Shown here piece by piece: positions 42,387 to 52,723 of a stretch of DNA of 64,000 bases (its first letter is position 1; every line of letters begins with the position of its first letter). A program made the translations under genes and the position numbers. Origin of the DNA: Allomuricauda sp. (GTDB lineage: Bacteria > Bacteroidota > Bacteroidia > Flavobacteriales > Flavobacteriaceae); NCBI GenBank assembly GCA_030148335.1, contig JASBTQ010000039.1, positions 1 through 64,000 on the forward strand, in the 5' to 3' direction. The notes under the pieces were generated by a model that was given only the letters and a program-made list of their open reading frames with translations, was not told where the DNA came from and did no database searches.

Positions 42387-43824
42387 AAAAACCAAAAATC
42401 AAAATAATGAAAATAAATCCCAGGTATGCCCCCCAACGAATGGGCAGCCACTGCCTAGATAGCCAATTCAACAAAGACAGGTTTCTTTGTAGGTAATGAA
42501 CAAACAACAAAACACAAATCGATAATACGGCAATGTTAAAATCATGCTTATCCAGCCCTAACATATAGAGTTCTTCCCCGAACAACTTACTGAAGTTGTT
42601 CACGAATAAGTTTTCAATTATATAAAAAGAATCCTTGAGGCTATTGGCCCTAAAAAAAATCCAAGCAAAAGTTACAAGTGAAAAATTGATGACTACTCTA
42701 AACAGTTTATATGAAAAAGTATTGTGTGCAATCCTTGGCTGTATAGTTTGTTTAATGTTCTGTGAGATCTCTCCCAGAACTAAATACAACCCGTGCAGCC
42801 CTCCCCACACAACAAATGTCCAATTTGCCCCATGCCATAGTCCACTTACCAAAAAGACTATCATTATATTCCTATAAAATTTGATTTTAGAGACCCTATT
42901 TCCTCCTAAAGGAAAATACAGATAATCTCTAAACCAAGTTGATAATGAAATGTGCCATCTTCTCCAAAATTCTTTAATGGACTTGGAGAAATATGGTCTG
43001 TCAAAGTTTTTCATCAAATCAAACCCCAAAACCTTGGCTGCGCCAATTGCAATATCTGAATAGCCTGAGAAATCACATAAGATTTGAAAGGCGAAAAACA
43101 CCGTTGCAAGAATAAGTTGTACCCCTTCGTAATTTCCCGGCTCATTATAAACCGTGTCGACCAATACCGCAAGTCTGTCCGCTATCACCATTTTTTGAAA
43201 AAACCCCCAAAGCATAAGTAAAAGGCCGTCTTTAACTCGATTATAGTCGAATTTTTTAACTTGTCTGAATTGTGGTAACAAGTTGGCTGAACGTTCTATT
43301 GGACCGGCCACCAATTGAGGGAAAAAAGAGACGAACAAAGCATACCTACCAAAATGCAACTCCGGATTTATTTTCCCTCTATAAACATCCAAAGTATAGC
43401 TCAACGCTTGAAAAGTATAAAATGAAATTCCCACGGGCAATAAAACATTGAATCTAGAACCATGTGCTTCGAATCCCAGAAAATGTGACACCTCGATAAA
43501 ACTATCATTAAAAAAATTATAATACTTAAAAAAAAACAGAATCAATAAGTTTGACACTAGACTAAAGGTCACGTATAATTTGTTTTTTTTGGATTTTTTA
43601 TCATTTGAAAGGTCAGATTTATTTATCCTCCCCATATAAACCCCACTTAAATAAGTAATTGTCGTTGATAAAAAAATAAGAACAGCATAAGAAGGGTTCC
43701 AACTCATGTAGAAATAATAGCTTACCACTAAAAGCCAAAACCATTGTAATTTTTGGGGCAACAAAAAAAACAATATTGTTATTGTAGGGAAAAAGAGTAA
43801 AAACTGTTGCGAGTTAAAAAGCAT
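42343..43824 (-). CDS. MBOAT family O-acyltransferase (AlgI-like)
   Basis: 493 residues with about ten membrane segments. MBOAT signature: the invariant histidine in IVFLVSGLWHGANWTFVVWGGLHGLY, preceded by RRWHISLSTWFRDYLYFPLGG. AlgI/DltB-like members carry acetyl or other acyl groups across the membrane for O-acetylation of surface polysaccharide. The overlapping SGNH-like protein would finish the transfer. Polysaccharide is the likely target because of the surrounding cluster. Confidence 0.93.
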   Translation of the reverse strand: MLFNSQQFLLFFPTITILFFLLPQKLQWFWLLVVSYYFYMSWNPSYAVLIFLSTTITYLSGVYMGRINKSDLSNDKKSKKNKLYVTFSLVSNLLILFFFKYYNFFNDSFIEVSHFLGFEAHGSRFNVLLPVGISFYTFQALSYTLDVYRGKINPELHFGRYALFVSFFPQLVAGPIERSANLLPQFRQVKKFDYNRVKDGLLLMLWGFFQKMVIADRLAVLVDTVYNEPGNYEGVQLILATVFFAFQILCDFSGYSDIAIGAAKVLGFDLMKNFDRPYFSKSIKEFWRRWHISLSTWFRDYLYFPLGGNRVSKIKFYRNIMIVFLVSGLWHGANWTFVVWGGLHGLYLVLGEISQNIKQTIQPRIAHNTFSYKLFRVVINFSLVTFAWIFFRANSLKDSFYIIENLFVNNFSKLFGEELYMLGLDKHDFNIAVLSICVLLFVHYLQRNLSLLNWLSRQWLPIRWGAYLGFIFIILIFGFYGNQEKIQFIYFQF

Positions 43825-43911
43825 TTGACAAGCTTAAAAAAATATTAATCAAAAAATAGCGTGATATATTTGCGCACAATTCACCTAATGTTTCAGTTGA
43901 TCTGCTTCTAA

Positions 43912-44871
43912 TCACATATCCTGTGAAACTATGCCTGAATATATTTTTTGGAGTTTTCCCATTGAAATGGGCATATCAAAACCCTCGACATATTTGCGTA
44001 AGTTCTCCCTGGGTGCCGTGAGGGAATCTTTCAAAGCTTGCGAAATTTCTATGGGATTAGGATCACAAACAAAACATGATTTGGACTCTTTGGCAATCAA
44101 TTTTAAATCGCTGACATCAGTTCCAACAAAAGGAATATTCAGGGAAAGCATTTCCTTTACTACATTCGGCCATCCTTCATAAACTGAGGTAATCAATAAA
44201 ACGTCCATGTTATCCATAAAATCTCGCACCTCTTCATGGGGAATACCGGACATTTTAACCAATTCGACATTGGGCATTTCCAATCTAAGCAATTCAACGG
44301 CCTCTTCCGCCAACCATAATCTCTTGATAGGATTGTTTAAATCCGTTGCGGCGAACAATATTTGCTTACAATCATTATTTGGTTTTTTTCCTCTTTTGGA
44401 GACAAACTTATCAAGATCGATCGGGTCTACTACAACTTGAGTGTTTTTGTTGGGAAATTTTGTCAAAACTTCTTTTTTCATTTTTTCCGACATGACAATG
44501 ATAATGTCATACCGGGAAATAGATAAACGTGTCAACCATTCTCCCAATAAGACCCTAACCTTATGAAAAAAAGATGTAGGTGGTGATCTGTACCAATCAG
44601 AACCCTTTAGCGAAAGCACCTTTTTTGTGGGCAAAAAACCACTTACAAAACCCACCGCAGACCCATATTGCGCATGTACTATGTCATATTCCTTGGAGAG
44701 TTTATAAAGTTTAAAAAAATGTTTTAGAAATTTGATTGGATTTCTCAATCCATCCATGAAATAAAGATCTACATCATCTTGAACATAGGCATATTGATTA
44801 TACATCCAATTTCCCCCTCCACCCGGTATTTTTGGAAAATTGTGTGTCCATAATATCTTAGCCCCTTTCAT
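43912..44871 (-). CDS. Glycosyltransferase family 4
   Basis: 319 residues, GT-B fold, N-terminal LWTHNFPKIPGGGGNWMYNQY and C-terminal donor site VLLITSVYEGWPNVVKEMLSLNIPFVGTDV (the E-x7-E-type pattern). Retaining transferase acting on the lipid-linked glycan. Overlaps the next upstream GT by 14 bases. Shorter than typical 350-400 residue GT4 enzymes. Sugar unknown. Confidence 0.9.
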   Translation of the reverse strand: MKGAKILWTHNFPKIPGGGGNWMYNQYAYVQDDVDLYFMDGLRNPIKFLKHFFKLYKLSKEYDIVHAQYGSAVGFVSGFLPTKKVLSLKGSDWYRSPPTSFFHKVRVLLGEWLTRLSISRYDIIIVMSEKMKKEVLTKFPNKNTQVVVDPIDLDKFVSKRGKKPNNDCKQILFAATDLNNPIKRLWLAEEAVELLRLEMPNVELVKMSGIPHEEVRDFMDNMDVLLITSVYEGWPNVVKEMLSLNIPFVGTDVSDLKLIAKESKSCFVCDPNPIEISQALKDSLTAPRENLRKYVEGFDMPISMGKLQKIYSGIVSQDM

Positions 44872-45958
44872 TAGTACTTTTATCTATTGTTTGAAGAAAT
44901 CGCATTGCATTTTTTTTAAGGCCAAAGTTCTCATTGGAAAAGTCCAAACAATCTTGACACAGTTGAGTATAATCTTTACGCTCTAACATTGTCCCAAGAG
45001 ATTTTTTCAAAATGTTAAACTCATTACCACAATAATAACCCAAATTATTTTTGGACAATAAACCATTTGGGTCGGAATTCAAGGAAATTACCGGTGTCCC
45101 CGACATCCAGGCCTGGATAAATGTGTTGGAGAATCCTTCTGATTGAGATGTGTTTATAAGGCACAGTGCATTCCTTAGTTCTAGATTAATAAAATCGTTG
45201 CTTTTTTGACCGTAAGCGGTAACATTCAATAATGATTCTATTCTAGCTTTTAAGTATTGTCCATATTTGTCTTCAGGTATTTTTCCGTAAATATGGAAAA
45301 CAAGGTTGGAACCACGAAATTGTTCGGCCAGATCCAAAAATAGTTCCAATCGTTTTACAGGTCTTCCATTACCTATCCAAACAATTTTGGTCATATCCTT
45401 TGATAATGGTTTATCCAGCATAGTAGGATGAAAATTTGAAATCTGAGTGATATGAACATCGACAACTTTATTGATTAGGTGGATCTGTGTGTGTGTTTGG
45501 GCAATGAGTTTTGTTCCCCTATTAACAATCTTTTTAAAAATATATTTTTTCATTACTCCCTTTAATCCCTTAAATGTAACGGAGTAATTGTCCGCCACAT
45601 GAAGATGGTATGGGATGTCTTTTTTCTGAGCATAACCTGAAATCCGAAAAGAAAAAGTATTTAAAACTCTTTGGTAAATTATATCTGGAGCTTCCAAATC
45701 GATTATTTCCTTGATTTTTGAAGCAACTTTGGGGTAGAGAAATGCTTTTTCGAAAAATGATGATTTTACGTTGACCAAATAGACCCTAAAACCATCTTTT
45801 GTCAGCACCCCATCCTCAAAACTCTTATCATAGGATATGAAGAACACATTCTTATTATTATCTTTAAGAAAATCGGCCAGTATTCTAGATTGGTATTCCG
45901 CCCCGCCCTTAATCATGGGATAAAAGGGAGCAACAAAGCAGATTTTATTAGTCTTCAT
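44858..45958 (-). CDS. Glycosyltransferase family 4
   Basis: 366 residues. N-terminal ICFVAPFYPMIKGGAEYQSRIL, donor domain KIVWIGNGRPVKRLELFLDLA and CLINTSQSEGFSNTFIQAW with NLELRNALC, typical of GT4 enzymes. Its start overlaps the polymerase gene by 11 bases, so all five genes from ligase to GT form one tight unit. Donor sugar unknown. Confidence 0.92.
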   Translation of the reverse strand: MKTNKICFVAPFYPMIKGGAEYQSRILADFLKDNNKNVFFISYDKSFEDGVLTKDGFRVYLVNVKSSFFEKAFLYPKVASKIKEIIDLEAPDIIYQRVLNTFSFRISGYAQKKDIPYHLHVADNYSVTFKGLKGVMKKYIFKKIVNRGTKLIAQTHTQIHLINKVVDVHITQISNFHPTMLDKPLSKDMTKIVWIGNGRPVKRLELFLDLAEQFRGSNLVFHIYGKIPEDKYGQYLKARIESLLNVTAYGQKSNDFINLELRNALCLINTSQSEGFSNTFIQAWMSGTPVISLNSDPNGLLSKNNLGYYCGNEFNILKKSLGTMLERKDYTQLCQDCLDFSNENFGLKKNAMRFLQTIDKSTNERG

Positions 45959-47363
45959 TTAAATTTAGATATTTGAAAAAAGTTTTGGGGACCAATCTAT
46001 ATGTTATCCAAACCATCAACAGTTGAACGATATAAAAAACAAGAGTTGCCAAAATATACTGGGAAGCGGATCTTGAATAGATTAAATAAATATTGAACAA
46101 TAATAAGTACAATATTTTTGATAAAAAATCTGATCTTTTTCGCCTAATCTCAAATGCAATCAAAAACAATGAGGCAATTAAATATGTAATAAAGGGGCCG
46201 AAATAGCCGAAATTCATATGAGCCTCCATCAATGAAGAAAATCCGGTGCCCGCTGTGCTTCCCAGTTTTTTTCTTTCGGGGAAATACGTGTCGCGAAACT
46301 CGTAAATAATACTTTTCGGTTTATTGGGGTAAACATATGTTGGAAAAAAGGCCCATAATATTTCTGCATATGTTGTTCCCAATTTATATGTAAAATCGTC
46401 GGGGCGTTTATCGATATAAATTCTGTAATTTAGGGCGGAAGCCCCAAATTCAGTGTTTGCTGGGTTCATTAATCTTACCAACCTTTCACCATAATTGTCA
46501 ATAAAATTAAAAATGCCCTTATACTTAACATCGTTTTCTCTTAGCAATGTCAAGGAATTGAAGATAACATACAAAACAACCCCCCCCAATATCAAGGGGC
46601 CTTTGACTTTTTTGATTCTTATACCAATTGTATAGGCCAGTAATAAAATAACAATGGCAACGACCAGCATGCCCCTTTCCCCAATTTTGATGTTTACCCA
46701 CAATACAAAGGCTATTGACATCAAATAAACCAAGCTTTTCTGAATTTTGGACATCAGTCCGGGGCCCACAGATTTGATGTAAATACCAAATAGCCCAACG
46801 GAGATAAAAAAGAAACCTTCATATGGAACATTCAAAACCAAATCATTGACCGCTCCCTGATAAAATGCCTTTCCATTTGCAATGGCAGATAATCCACCAA
46901 CCCTGAAAAAATTCAATCCTTCACTAAAACTGGACAAGAACCCAGCAATAATGGCCAATTGTAAATAACTTTTACCAACATTACCATCTTTTGCAATTGG
47001 CAGTTCAAGAAATTTTCTCTTGACAAACAACAAGACGGTAACCAAAATACCAAGCATTGCAAGTTGGTTTGAGATCAAAAACGAGAACAGACTTTCGTCA
47101 ACTTTTTGCCAAGTAGAAAGTTTTGCCACCCTATGCCAACCGATATCGAGATTAAAAAATACCGAAATCGGAACACTATAACCATACATCCCGAACAAGA
47201 CTAAAAAGAGAAAAAATACAGCATTCCAACCTGTCTTTTCCAAGACAAACTTTAGCATCAACAAATAGGCAAACAAACTAAACAGCAGCCCACTGTTAAA
47301 GTGGCCAAAATATAGAAGCGTGATGCTTAAAATGCATGCAATTAAAGAAATAAGGATTTTCAA
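45948..47363 (-). CDS. O-antigen polymerase (Wzy-like) membrane protein
   Basis: 471 residues, TTG start overlapping the flippase stop (TTGA). About 12 membrane segments with a large extracytoplasmic loop near residues 300-370 (AILWAFFPTYVYPNKPKSIIYEF, GTGFSSLMEAHMNFGYFGPFI), the latter typical of oligosaccharide repeat-unit polymerases. Wzy links repeat units at the periplasmic face. Low similarity is normal in this class, so assignment rests on topology, loop motif and neighbours. Confidence 0.82.
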   Translation of the reverse strand: MKILISLIACILSITLLYFGHFNSGLLFSLFAYLLMLKFVLEKTGWNAVFFLFLVLFGMYGYSVPISVFFNLDIGWHRVAKLSTWQKVDESLFSFLISNQLAMLGILVTVLLFVKRKFLELPIAKDGNVGKSYLQLAIIAGFLSSFSEGLNFFRVGGLSAIANGKAFYQGAVNDLVLNVPYEGFFFISVGLFGIYIKSVGPGLMSKIQKSLVYLMSIAFVLWVNIKIGERGMLVVAIVILLLAYTIGIRIKKVKGPLILGGVVLYVIFNSLTLLRENDVKYKGIFNFIDNYGERLVRLMNPANTEFGASALNYRIYIDKRPDDFTYKLGTTYAEILWAFFPTYVYPNKPKSIIYEFRDTYFPERKKLGSTAGTGFSSLMEAHMNFGYFGPFITYLIASLFLIAFEIRRKRSDFLSKILYLLLFNIYLIYSRSASQYILATLVFYIVQLLMVWITYRLVPKTFFKYLNLNED

Positions 47364-48760
47364 ACCATTCTTTTTAAAAACTTTAACCCACTTGTCAAAT
47401 ATCTGTTAACAATTTTAATGTTTATAATCAAGGAGGACAATGTCGCCAAACTCGCGGCAACATAATATTTCCCTTTCAAATTTAGAAGCGTAGTCGCCCA
47501 CAAAACCAAGAACAAAACCAAGAACAATATAAGGCTAATAAAATCGATCTTAATCTTAACGTACTTTTTTATATCCAAAAATCGATATAGAAAGAATATG
47601 AAATTACCTAGGGCAAATACCATGGAGGCGCCGATCAATCCCAATTTTGGAACTATAAAATAACTCAACACCAATATGACGAGTCCTGATAGCAGAGATG
47701 TTTTGAATGCATCAATATTTCTTTTTTCACATTGATAAATTATACCCAGCACCGAACCTAGGGAGAAAAAAACCACGCCCAGACCCAAGATCGGCATGTA
47801 CTTTAATGCTGGTATAAAATCTTTGTCAATGATATGGGGGATAATAAGATCCTTCAGGCCAACAAGCAGATAGAGAAAGGAGAACAAGACCCCCGTGTAT
47901 TTTTTTAACGTAGCGGAAAAATAATCTTCCGGATTACCTTCTTCATAAAGGAAAAACATTTTGTCTTGAAATGACATGTAAAATATTCTGTTCAAAATCT
48001 GTATAACATATGCGAATTTAAAGGCAACTGCATAAATACCATTTGCCCCTAACATTAAATAGGCGGCTATTATATATTTGTTGGACTGGTTGTTCAACCA
48101 CAAGCTTATTGCATTAAGTGAAAGTGGGTATGAATATCTTAACAGTTCCTTGCAAAAGGAAATGTCTATTGATTTAAATTCCAATTTTTTAAAGAACCCC
48201 AAAAAAATCAAGTATATAATCAAGGATGTGGATGCAATCGCATAGGATAAAAAAATTGCTTTTAACTGATATTCTTGCCCGAAAAATAAAAAACAGACCA
48301 AGATAACCAAAACATAGACCAATTCGGTCAATACATAATGCCACGATGAATATACCGATCGGATTACTTGCTTGAAAACAATGTATATGAAATTTGAAAT
48401 AAAATAAGTATAGATCAGAAAAAATAAATCTACATTAAAAAGCCTCCCAAAGGCAAAGAACAGTAACGAGAAAAGAACCAGGCCAACCACGATAATAAAG
48501 ACGGCATTGGATAAAACCCTCTTTATCAACAACAAATTTTTATTAGCAAGAATCCATCTTAAGACAGACAACTCTATGTTCACAAAAAACACAGGGGACG
48601 CTACCACGAGACTTGATGCCAAAATATCAAATAGTCCCAAATCCTCTTCGCTGAGGTAGAATGTATAAAGCGGCACCAAAAAAAAATTTATGGCAAGAGT
48701 CCCCAGATTGCCAATGCCGTAAACTATTGACTTTTTTGTCAGACTTGAATTACTGTTCAT
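47360..48760 (-). CDS. Oligosaccharide flippase (Wzx-like)
   Basis: 466 residues, about 12-14 hydrophobic segments, N-terminal LTKKSIVYGIGNLGTLAINFFLVPLY as in the MOP-superfamily polysaccharide transporters. Moves the lipid-linked repeat unit across the inner membrane for polymerisation. It sits between the ligase and the polymerase and overlaps both. Distinct from the flippase at 13982-15451. Confidence 0.9.
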   Translation of the reverse strand: MNSNSSLTKKSIVYGIGNLGTLAINFFLVPLYTFYLSEEDLGLFDILASSLVVASPVFFVNIELSVLRWILANKNLLLIKRVLSNAVFIIVVGLVLFSLLFFAFGRLFNVDLFFLIYTYFISNFIYIVFKQVIRSVYSSWHYVLTELVYVLVILVCFLFFGQEYQLKAIFLSYAIASTSLIIYLIFLGFFKKLEFKSIDISFCKELLRYSYPLSLNAISLWLNNQSNKYIIAAYLMLGANGIYAVAFKFAYVIQILNRIFYMSFQDKMFFLYEEGNPEDYFSATLKKYTGVLFSFLYLLVGLKDLIIPHIIDKDFIPALKYMPILGLGVVFFSLGSVLGIIYQCEKRNIDAFKTSLLSGLVILVLSYFIVPKLGLIGASMVFALGNFIFFLYRFLDIKKYVKIKIDFISLILFLVLFLVLWATTLLNLKGKYYVAASLATLSSLIINIKIVNRYLTSGLKFLKRMV

Positions 48761-50066
48761 CCCTCAGACTTCTACAATTGGAGTAAAACAAACCATTTAT
48801 TATTGCAAATGGAAAAACCCCCATCATTCTGACCAGTAAATTTTCAGTTAACAACCCTATCACAAATACCATCAGAAACATTACGTAGAAATAGTTTTTG
48901 CCAATTATGGCAAGTTCAAAGCTCTTAAAGAAAAAATAGAAAATTGCCCCCAATCCCAGAAAGCCAGATGACAAGAGCATATAGAGATAATAATTGTGTG
49001 TGTTGATTTCTGACCCGATAGATCTGTATTCTGACACAACATAGTTGTTTTCATCATAACAATTATTAAGCTCTGACTGGACATCGCCGGCCCCATAACC
49101 TAAAAAATAATTTTGTTTGGCTAAAAAAATGGCGCATTTATAAATAAAAAACCGTTTATCGACATCTTGCTTCTCACTATCAGAGTCTAAAATGGCACTA
49201 ATTAATTTGATATTGCCCCACGTGTTCTTATTGTTGTAAATTTTGAACAATCCTGCCTTAAATCCAATAACCGAGATGACTAATAGGGTTACAATCAACA
49301 ATAACTTAAGCCTTTTGTTCCTTACTAGAAACAGGAGCGAAGGCATCAACACCAGTAATGTTAACACCGTTGTGTTTGATTGGAAATAAAAAATGGCCGT
49401 TATAAAGATTAAACCGATAATTGAAAACGACAACTTGGCCAATACATTTTTTACATAAAAAAAACAATATATGGCCAATATCAGAGCTATTAAAAAATTC
49501 AATGATAAATAAACTTGATGGGTTTCAAAAATAACATTCAAATGTTTCAAAGACTTTGAAACCGCAAACTCATAGGGATATTGGCTCAAGTAATAAATTT
49601 TATCCAATACATTTGCCTCAAGAAGTCTGTGGTTTCTATCAATGGCCATTCCCTTGACAAGTATCTGAAAAAAATAAATGATAAGGACAAGGTTACTGGT
49701 AATGTAGCCTATTGAAAAAAGTTGAATTCGCTTTATTGTCACTTTAGGTGTAAAGTAAATGACAATAAAAGGGAATATCAATAATAAGATGCTTGATTTC
49801 ATGCCCTTTACAGATAAAATGATATTGTCAGAAAACAAACAGGAAATCAATAATATTATATAGAATCCCGTATTGACCATAAAGGGTTTCAATCCAAACT
49901 CCTCATATCTTTTTTTAAAATTATCCTTGAACACCAATATGTTGAAAACGATAAAAATAATCAGGGAAGTAGATGCCAATGCCTCTTTTAGAATCGGATA
50001 AAACGAAACTAGCAATAGTAATAGGTTGAACAAGCTATCCTTACTATTATTTATTCTGGTCAACAT
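48750..50066 (-). CDS. O-antigen ligase-like (Wzy_C domain) membrane protein
   Basis: 438 residues, about 11 membrane segments, with the Wzy_C/WaaL-type loop FLGYGAGDVQSELN and INTHNYYLYMLLSSGFLGL, where the histidine is the conserved residue of the family. Members either join O-antigen to lipid A core or polymerise repeats. Since a Wzy-like protein is present, ligase is more likely, but the two could be reversed. First gene of the AT-rich core of the cluster; the 105 bases upstream show no clear promoter. Confidence 0.82.
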   Translation of the reverse strand: MLTRINNSKDSLFNLLLLLVSFYPILKEALASTSLIIFIVFNILVFKDNFKKRYEEFGLKPFMVNTGFYIILLISCLFSDNIILSVKGMKSSILLLIFPFIVIYFTPKVTIKRIQLFSIGYITSNLVLIIYFFQILVKGMAIDRNHRLLEANVLDKIYYLSQYPYEFAVSKSLKHLNVIFETHQVYLSLNFLIALILAIYCFFYVKNVLAKLSFSIIGLIFITAIFYFQSNTTVLTLLVLMPSLLFLVRNKRLKLLLIVTLLVISVIGFKAGLFKIYNNKNTWGNIKLISAILDSDSEKQDVDKRFFIYKCAIFLAKQNYFLGYGAGDVQSELNNCYDENNYVVSEYRSIGSEINTHNYYLYMLLSSGFLGLGAIFYFFFKSFELAIIGKNYFYVMFLMVFVIGLLTENLLVRMMGVFPFAIINGLFYSNCRSLRDEQ

Positions 50067-50171
50067 TTGTTTTCCATTTAATTTTAAAAAACCGTTTGAG
50101 GGAATTATTAGCGGAGTTGTTTTTGGATTCAGATATCAATCTTGGTAGGCTATTAATAAGATTTACTTTTT

Positions 50172-50735
50172 TTAAAATCCCATTCTTTTCTTGTCAGGAT
50201 TTGAATTTAAAAAAGGAAGGGTCATGTCTCGTTTGGAAAACAATAAATCTTGAACATCACAGATCCAATTAATTCCCAGACTTGCATCATCATATCTCAC
50301 GCCCCCCTCTGCTTCTTTCCTATAATAATTATCACATTTATAAAAAACATTCGCCGTTTCACTCAAGGTCAAAAAACCATGGGCAAAACCTCTCGGTATG
50401 AACAACTGTTTTTTGTTCTCATCGCTCAATTCGATAGACAAATGTTGGCCAAAAGTGGGGGAATCTTTGCGCAAATCTACCACAACATCTTGGATTTTAC
50501 CCTGTAACACCGAAACCAATTTGGCCTGGGCGTGTTCCCCTTTTTGAAAATGTAATCCCCTGAGCACCCCTTTTTTTGAAAAAGATTGGTTGTCCTGTAC
50601 AAAAATGACCTCTCTTCCAATGGCTTTACAGAAATCCCTGTGGTTATAACTTTCGAAGAAGTAACCCCTTTCGTCTTCAAATATCGTGGGCTCTATGATA
50701 AAGCACCCTTTTAATTTGGTTTCCGTAGCCTTCAT
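50172..50735 (-). CDS. rfbC: dTDP-4-dehydrorhamnose 3,5-epimerase
   Basis: 187 residues from the ATG at 50735, whose A is shared with the rfbA stop. RmlC cupin: FFESYNHRDF, FVQDNQSFSKKGVLRGLHFQ and the catalytic-site FIPRGFAHGFLTLSE. Third enzyme of dTDP-L-rhamnose synthesis. Gene order from promoter side is rfbD-rfbB-rfbA-rfbC. C-terminal tail SNPDKKRMGF is unremarkable. Confidence 0.96.
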   Translation of the reverse strand: MKATETKLKGCFIIEPTIFEDERGYFFESYNHRDFCKAIGREVIFVQDNQSFSKKGVLRGLHFQKGEHAQAKLVSVLQGKIQDVVVDLRKDSPTFGQHLSIELSDENKKQLFIPRGFAHGFLTLSETANVFYKCDNYYRKEAEGGVRYDDASLGINWICDVQDLLFSKRDMTLPFLNSNPDKKRMGF

Positions 50736-51604
50736 CAAATTTCTTTGTTCAAAATGCCCAACAAACGGTTCCCATATCCACTTTTCAACAAGGGTTGGGC
50801 CAATTCCTTAAATTGATTTTTATTGATATAGCCCATCTCATAGGCTGCCACTTCTATGGCCCCTATGACAACTCCTTGGCGCTCCTCGATGACCTCCACA
50901 AACTGTGAGGCCTGCATCAGGGCCTGGAACGTTCCTGTGTCCAACCAAGCCGTTCCTTGGTCTAGAATACTCACGCTGAGCTTGCCCCTTTTCAAATATT
51001 CCTTGTTGACATCCGTTATTTCCAACTCTCCTCTTGCACTTGGTTGTATCCTCTTGGCAATGGAAACCACCTCATTGTCGTAAAAATAGATGCCTGGTAC
51101 CACATAATTGCTCTTGGGGCTATCGGGCTTTTCCTCTATGCTGATGGCCTTTCCTTCACCGTCAAACTCCACCACGCCATATCGTTTGGGGTCATTCACC
51201 CTGTAAGCGTATATGATTCCTCCATCTGGATCATTGTTGGATTGTAACAGCTTGGACAGTCCCGTTCCATAAAAGATATTGTCGCCAAGCACCAACGCCA
51301 CTTTGTCTTTACCAATAAATTGCTCCCCAATGATAAAGGCCTCTGCCAAACCATTTGGCTCTTCTTGGGCCGCAAAGGAAAACGAGCAGCCATATTTCTG
51401 TCCATCACCCAACAATTCTTGGAAGAGAGGAAGGTCCTTTGGGGTGGAAATGATAAGTATCTCTTGGATTCCAGCATACATAAGGGTGGAAAGCGGGTAA
51501 TAGATCATCGGTTTGTCGTAGATGGGCATCAACTGTTTGCTCACCGAAAGGGTCAATGGATGCAGTCTGCTGCCGGTTCCCCCTGCCAAAATGATTCCTT
51601 TCAT
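50735..51604 (-). CDS. rfbA: Glucose-1-phosphate thymidylyltransferase
   Basis: 289 residues, normal length. RmlA signature [52 protein letters not shown] and [17 protein letters not shown]. Makes dTDP-glucose from dTTP and glucose 1-phosphate, first step of the rhamnose pathway. Six bases after rfbB and coupled to rfbC. Confidence 0.97.
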   Translation of the reverse strand: MKGIILAGGTGSRLHPLTLSVSKQLMPIYDKPMIYYPLSTLMYAGIQEILIISTPKDLPLFQELLGDGQKYGCSFSFAAQEEPNGLAEAFIIGEQFIGKDKVALVLGDNIFYGTGLSKLLQSNNDPDGGIIYAYRVNDPKRYGVVEFDGEGKAISIEEKPDSPKSNYVVPGIYFYDNEVVSIAKRIQPSARGELEITDVNKEYLKRGKLSVSILDQGTAWLDTGTFQALMQASQFVEVIEERQGVVIGAIEVAAYEMGYINKNQFKELAQPLLKSGYGNRLLGILNKEI

Positions 51605-51610
51605 ACTGCT

Positions 51611-52672
51611 CTACGGTTGATATTGTTTCTGATAGTACAATTTGTAGTCCCCAGAGGTGACATGGTCCAGCCATTCTTGGTTGTCCAGATACCAGTTAAT
51701 GGTACGTTCCAAGCCTTCCTCAAAGGTCACGGACGGTTCCCAACCCAACTCCCTATTGATCTTGGAGGCATCTATGGCATACCGCAGATCATGCCCAGGG
51801 CGATCTTTTACAAAAGTGATTAGTTTTTCCGATGTTCCTTCCAATCTATTCAGCTTTTTGTCCATCAATTGGCACAATAGTTTTGTTAGGTCAATGTTCT
51901 TCCACTCATTGAACCCCCCGATGTTGTACGTTTCCCCATTCCTTCCTTCGTGGAAAACCAAATCAATGGCTGCGGCATGATCTTCCACATACAACCAATC
52001 GCGGGTATAGTTCCCATCGCCATATACGGGCAATGGTCTGTTCTGGATGATGTTATTGATGAAAAGAGGAATCAGCTTCTCGGGAAAATGGTTGGGGCCG
52101 TAGTTATTGGAGCAGTTGGAAATTACATGGGGAAGACCGTAGGTTTCGCCATAGGACCTTACAAAATGATCCGAACTTGCCTTGGATGCAGAGTAAGGGG
52201 AGTTGGGACTATAAGGTGTCTTTTCCGTAAAAAGCCCTGTCTCCTCCAAAGACCCATACACTTCATCTGTGCTGATATGGTAAAACCTGAAATTAGGATT
52301 TTCCTTTGCGGCCTCCAAAGAGGCATTCAGCAAGTTTACAGTTCCAAGCACATTCGTCCTCACAAAAGACAGCGGGTCGGAAATGGAGCGGTCCACATGG
52401 GATTCTGCGGCCAAATGGATCACACCATCAAACTTGGTTCGGGAAAAAAGATCATTGATAAAGCCGGCATCCACAATATCCCCTTTGACGAAGGAATAGT
52501 TTTGGGCCTCCTCCACATCCTTTAAGTTTTCCAAATTGCCAGCGTAGGTGAGGGCATCAAGGTTATACATATGACAATGGGGGTAGCTGTTCACAAAACG
52601 CCTGACCACATGGGATCCTATAAAGCCCGCTCCTCCTGTAATCAATATGTTCTTGGGGGTGTGTTTTTCCAT
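51611..52672 (-). CDS. rfbB: dTDP-glucose 4,6-dehydratase
   Basis: 353 residues from the ATG at 52672; earlier in-frame codons lack family sequence. NAD-binding ITGGAGFIGSHVVRRF, dehydratase signature HISTDEVYGSLEE and catalytic YSASKASSDHFVRSY (YxxxK). Converts dTDP-glucose to the 4-keto-6-deoxy sugar. Between rfbD and rfbA. Confidence 0.97.
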   Translation of the reverse strand: MEKHTPKNILITGGAGFIGSHVVRRFVNSYPHCHMYNLDALTYAGNLENLKDVEEAQNYSFVKGDIVDAGFINDLFSRTKFDGVIHLAAESHVDRSISDPLSFVRTNVLGTVNLLNASLEAAKENPNFRFYHISTDEVYGSLEETGLFTEKTPYSPNSPYSASKASSDHFVRSYGETYGLPHVISNCSNNYGPNHFPEKLIPLFINNIIQNRPLPVYGDGNYTRDWLYVEDHAAAIDLVFHEGRNGETYNIGGFNEWKNIDLTKLLCQLMDKKLNRLEGTSEKLITFVKDRPGHDLRYAIDASKINRELGWEPSVTFEEGLERTINWYLDNQEWLDHVTSGDYKLYYQKQYQP

Positions 52673-52723
52673 TTGCACCTCTTCTGTGAAAATGACCAAA
52701 AGTGTTCCCTGTCTTATGTTTGT

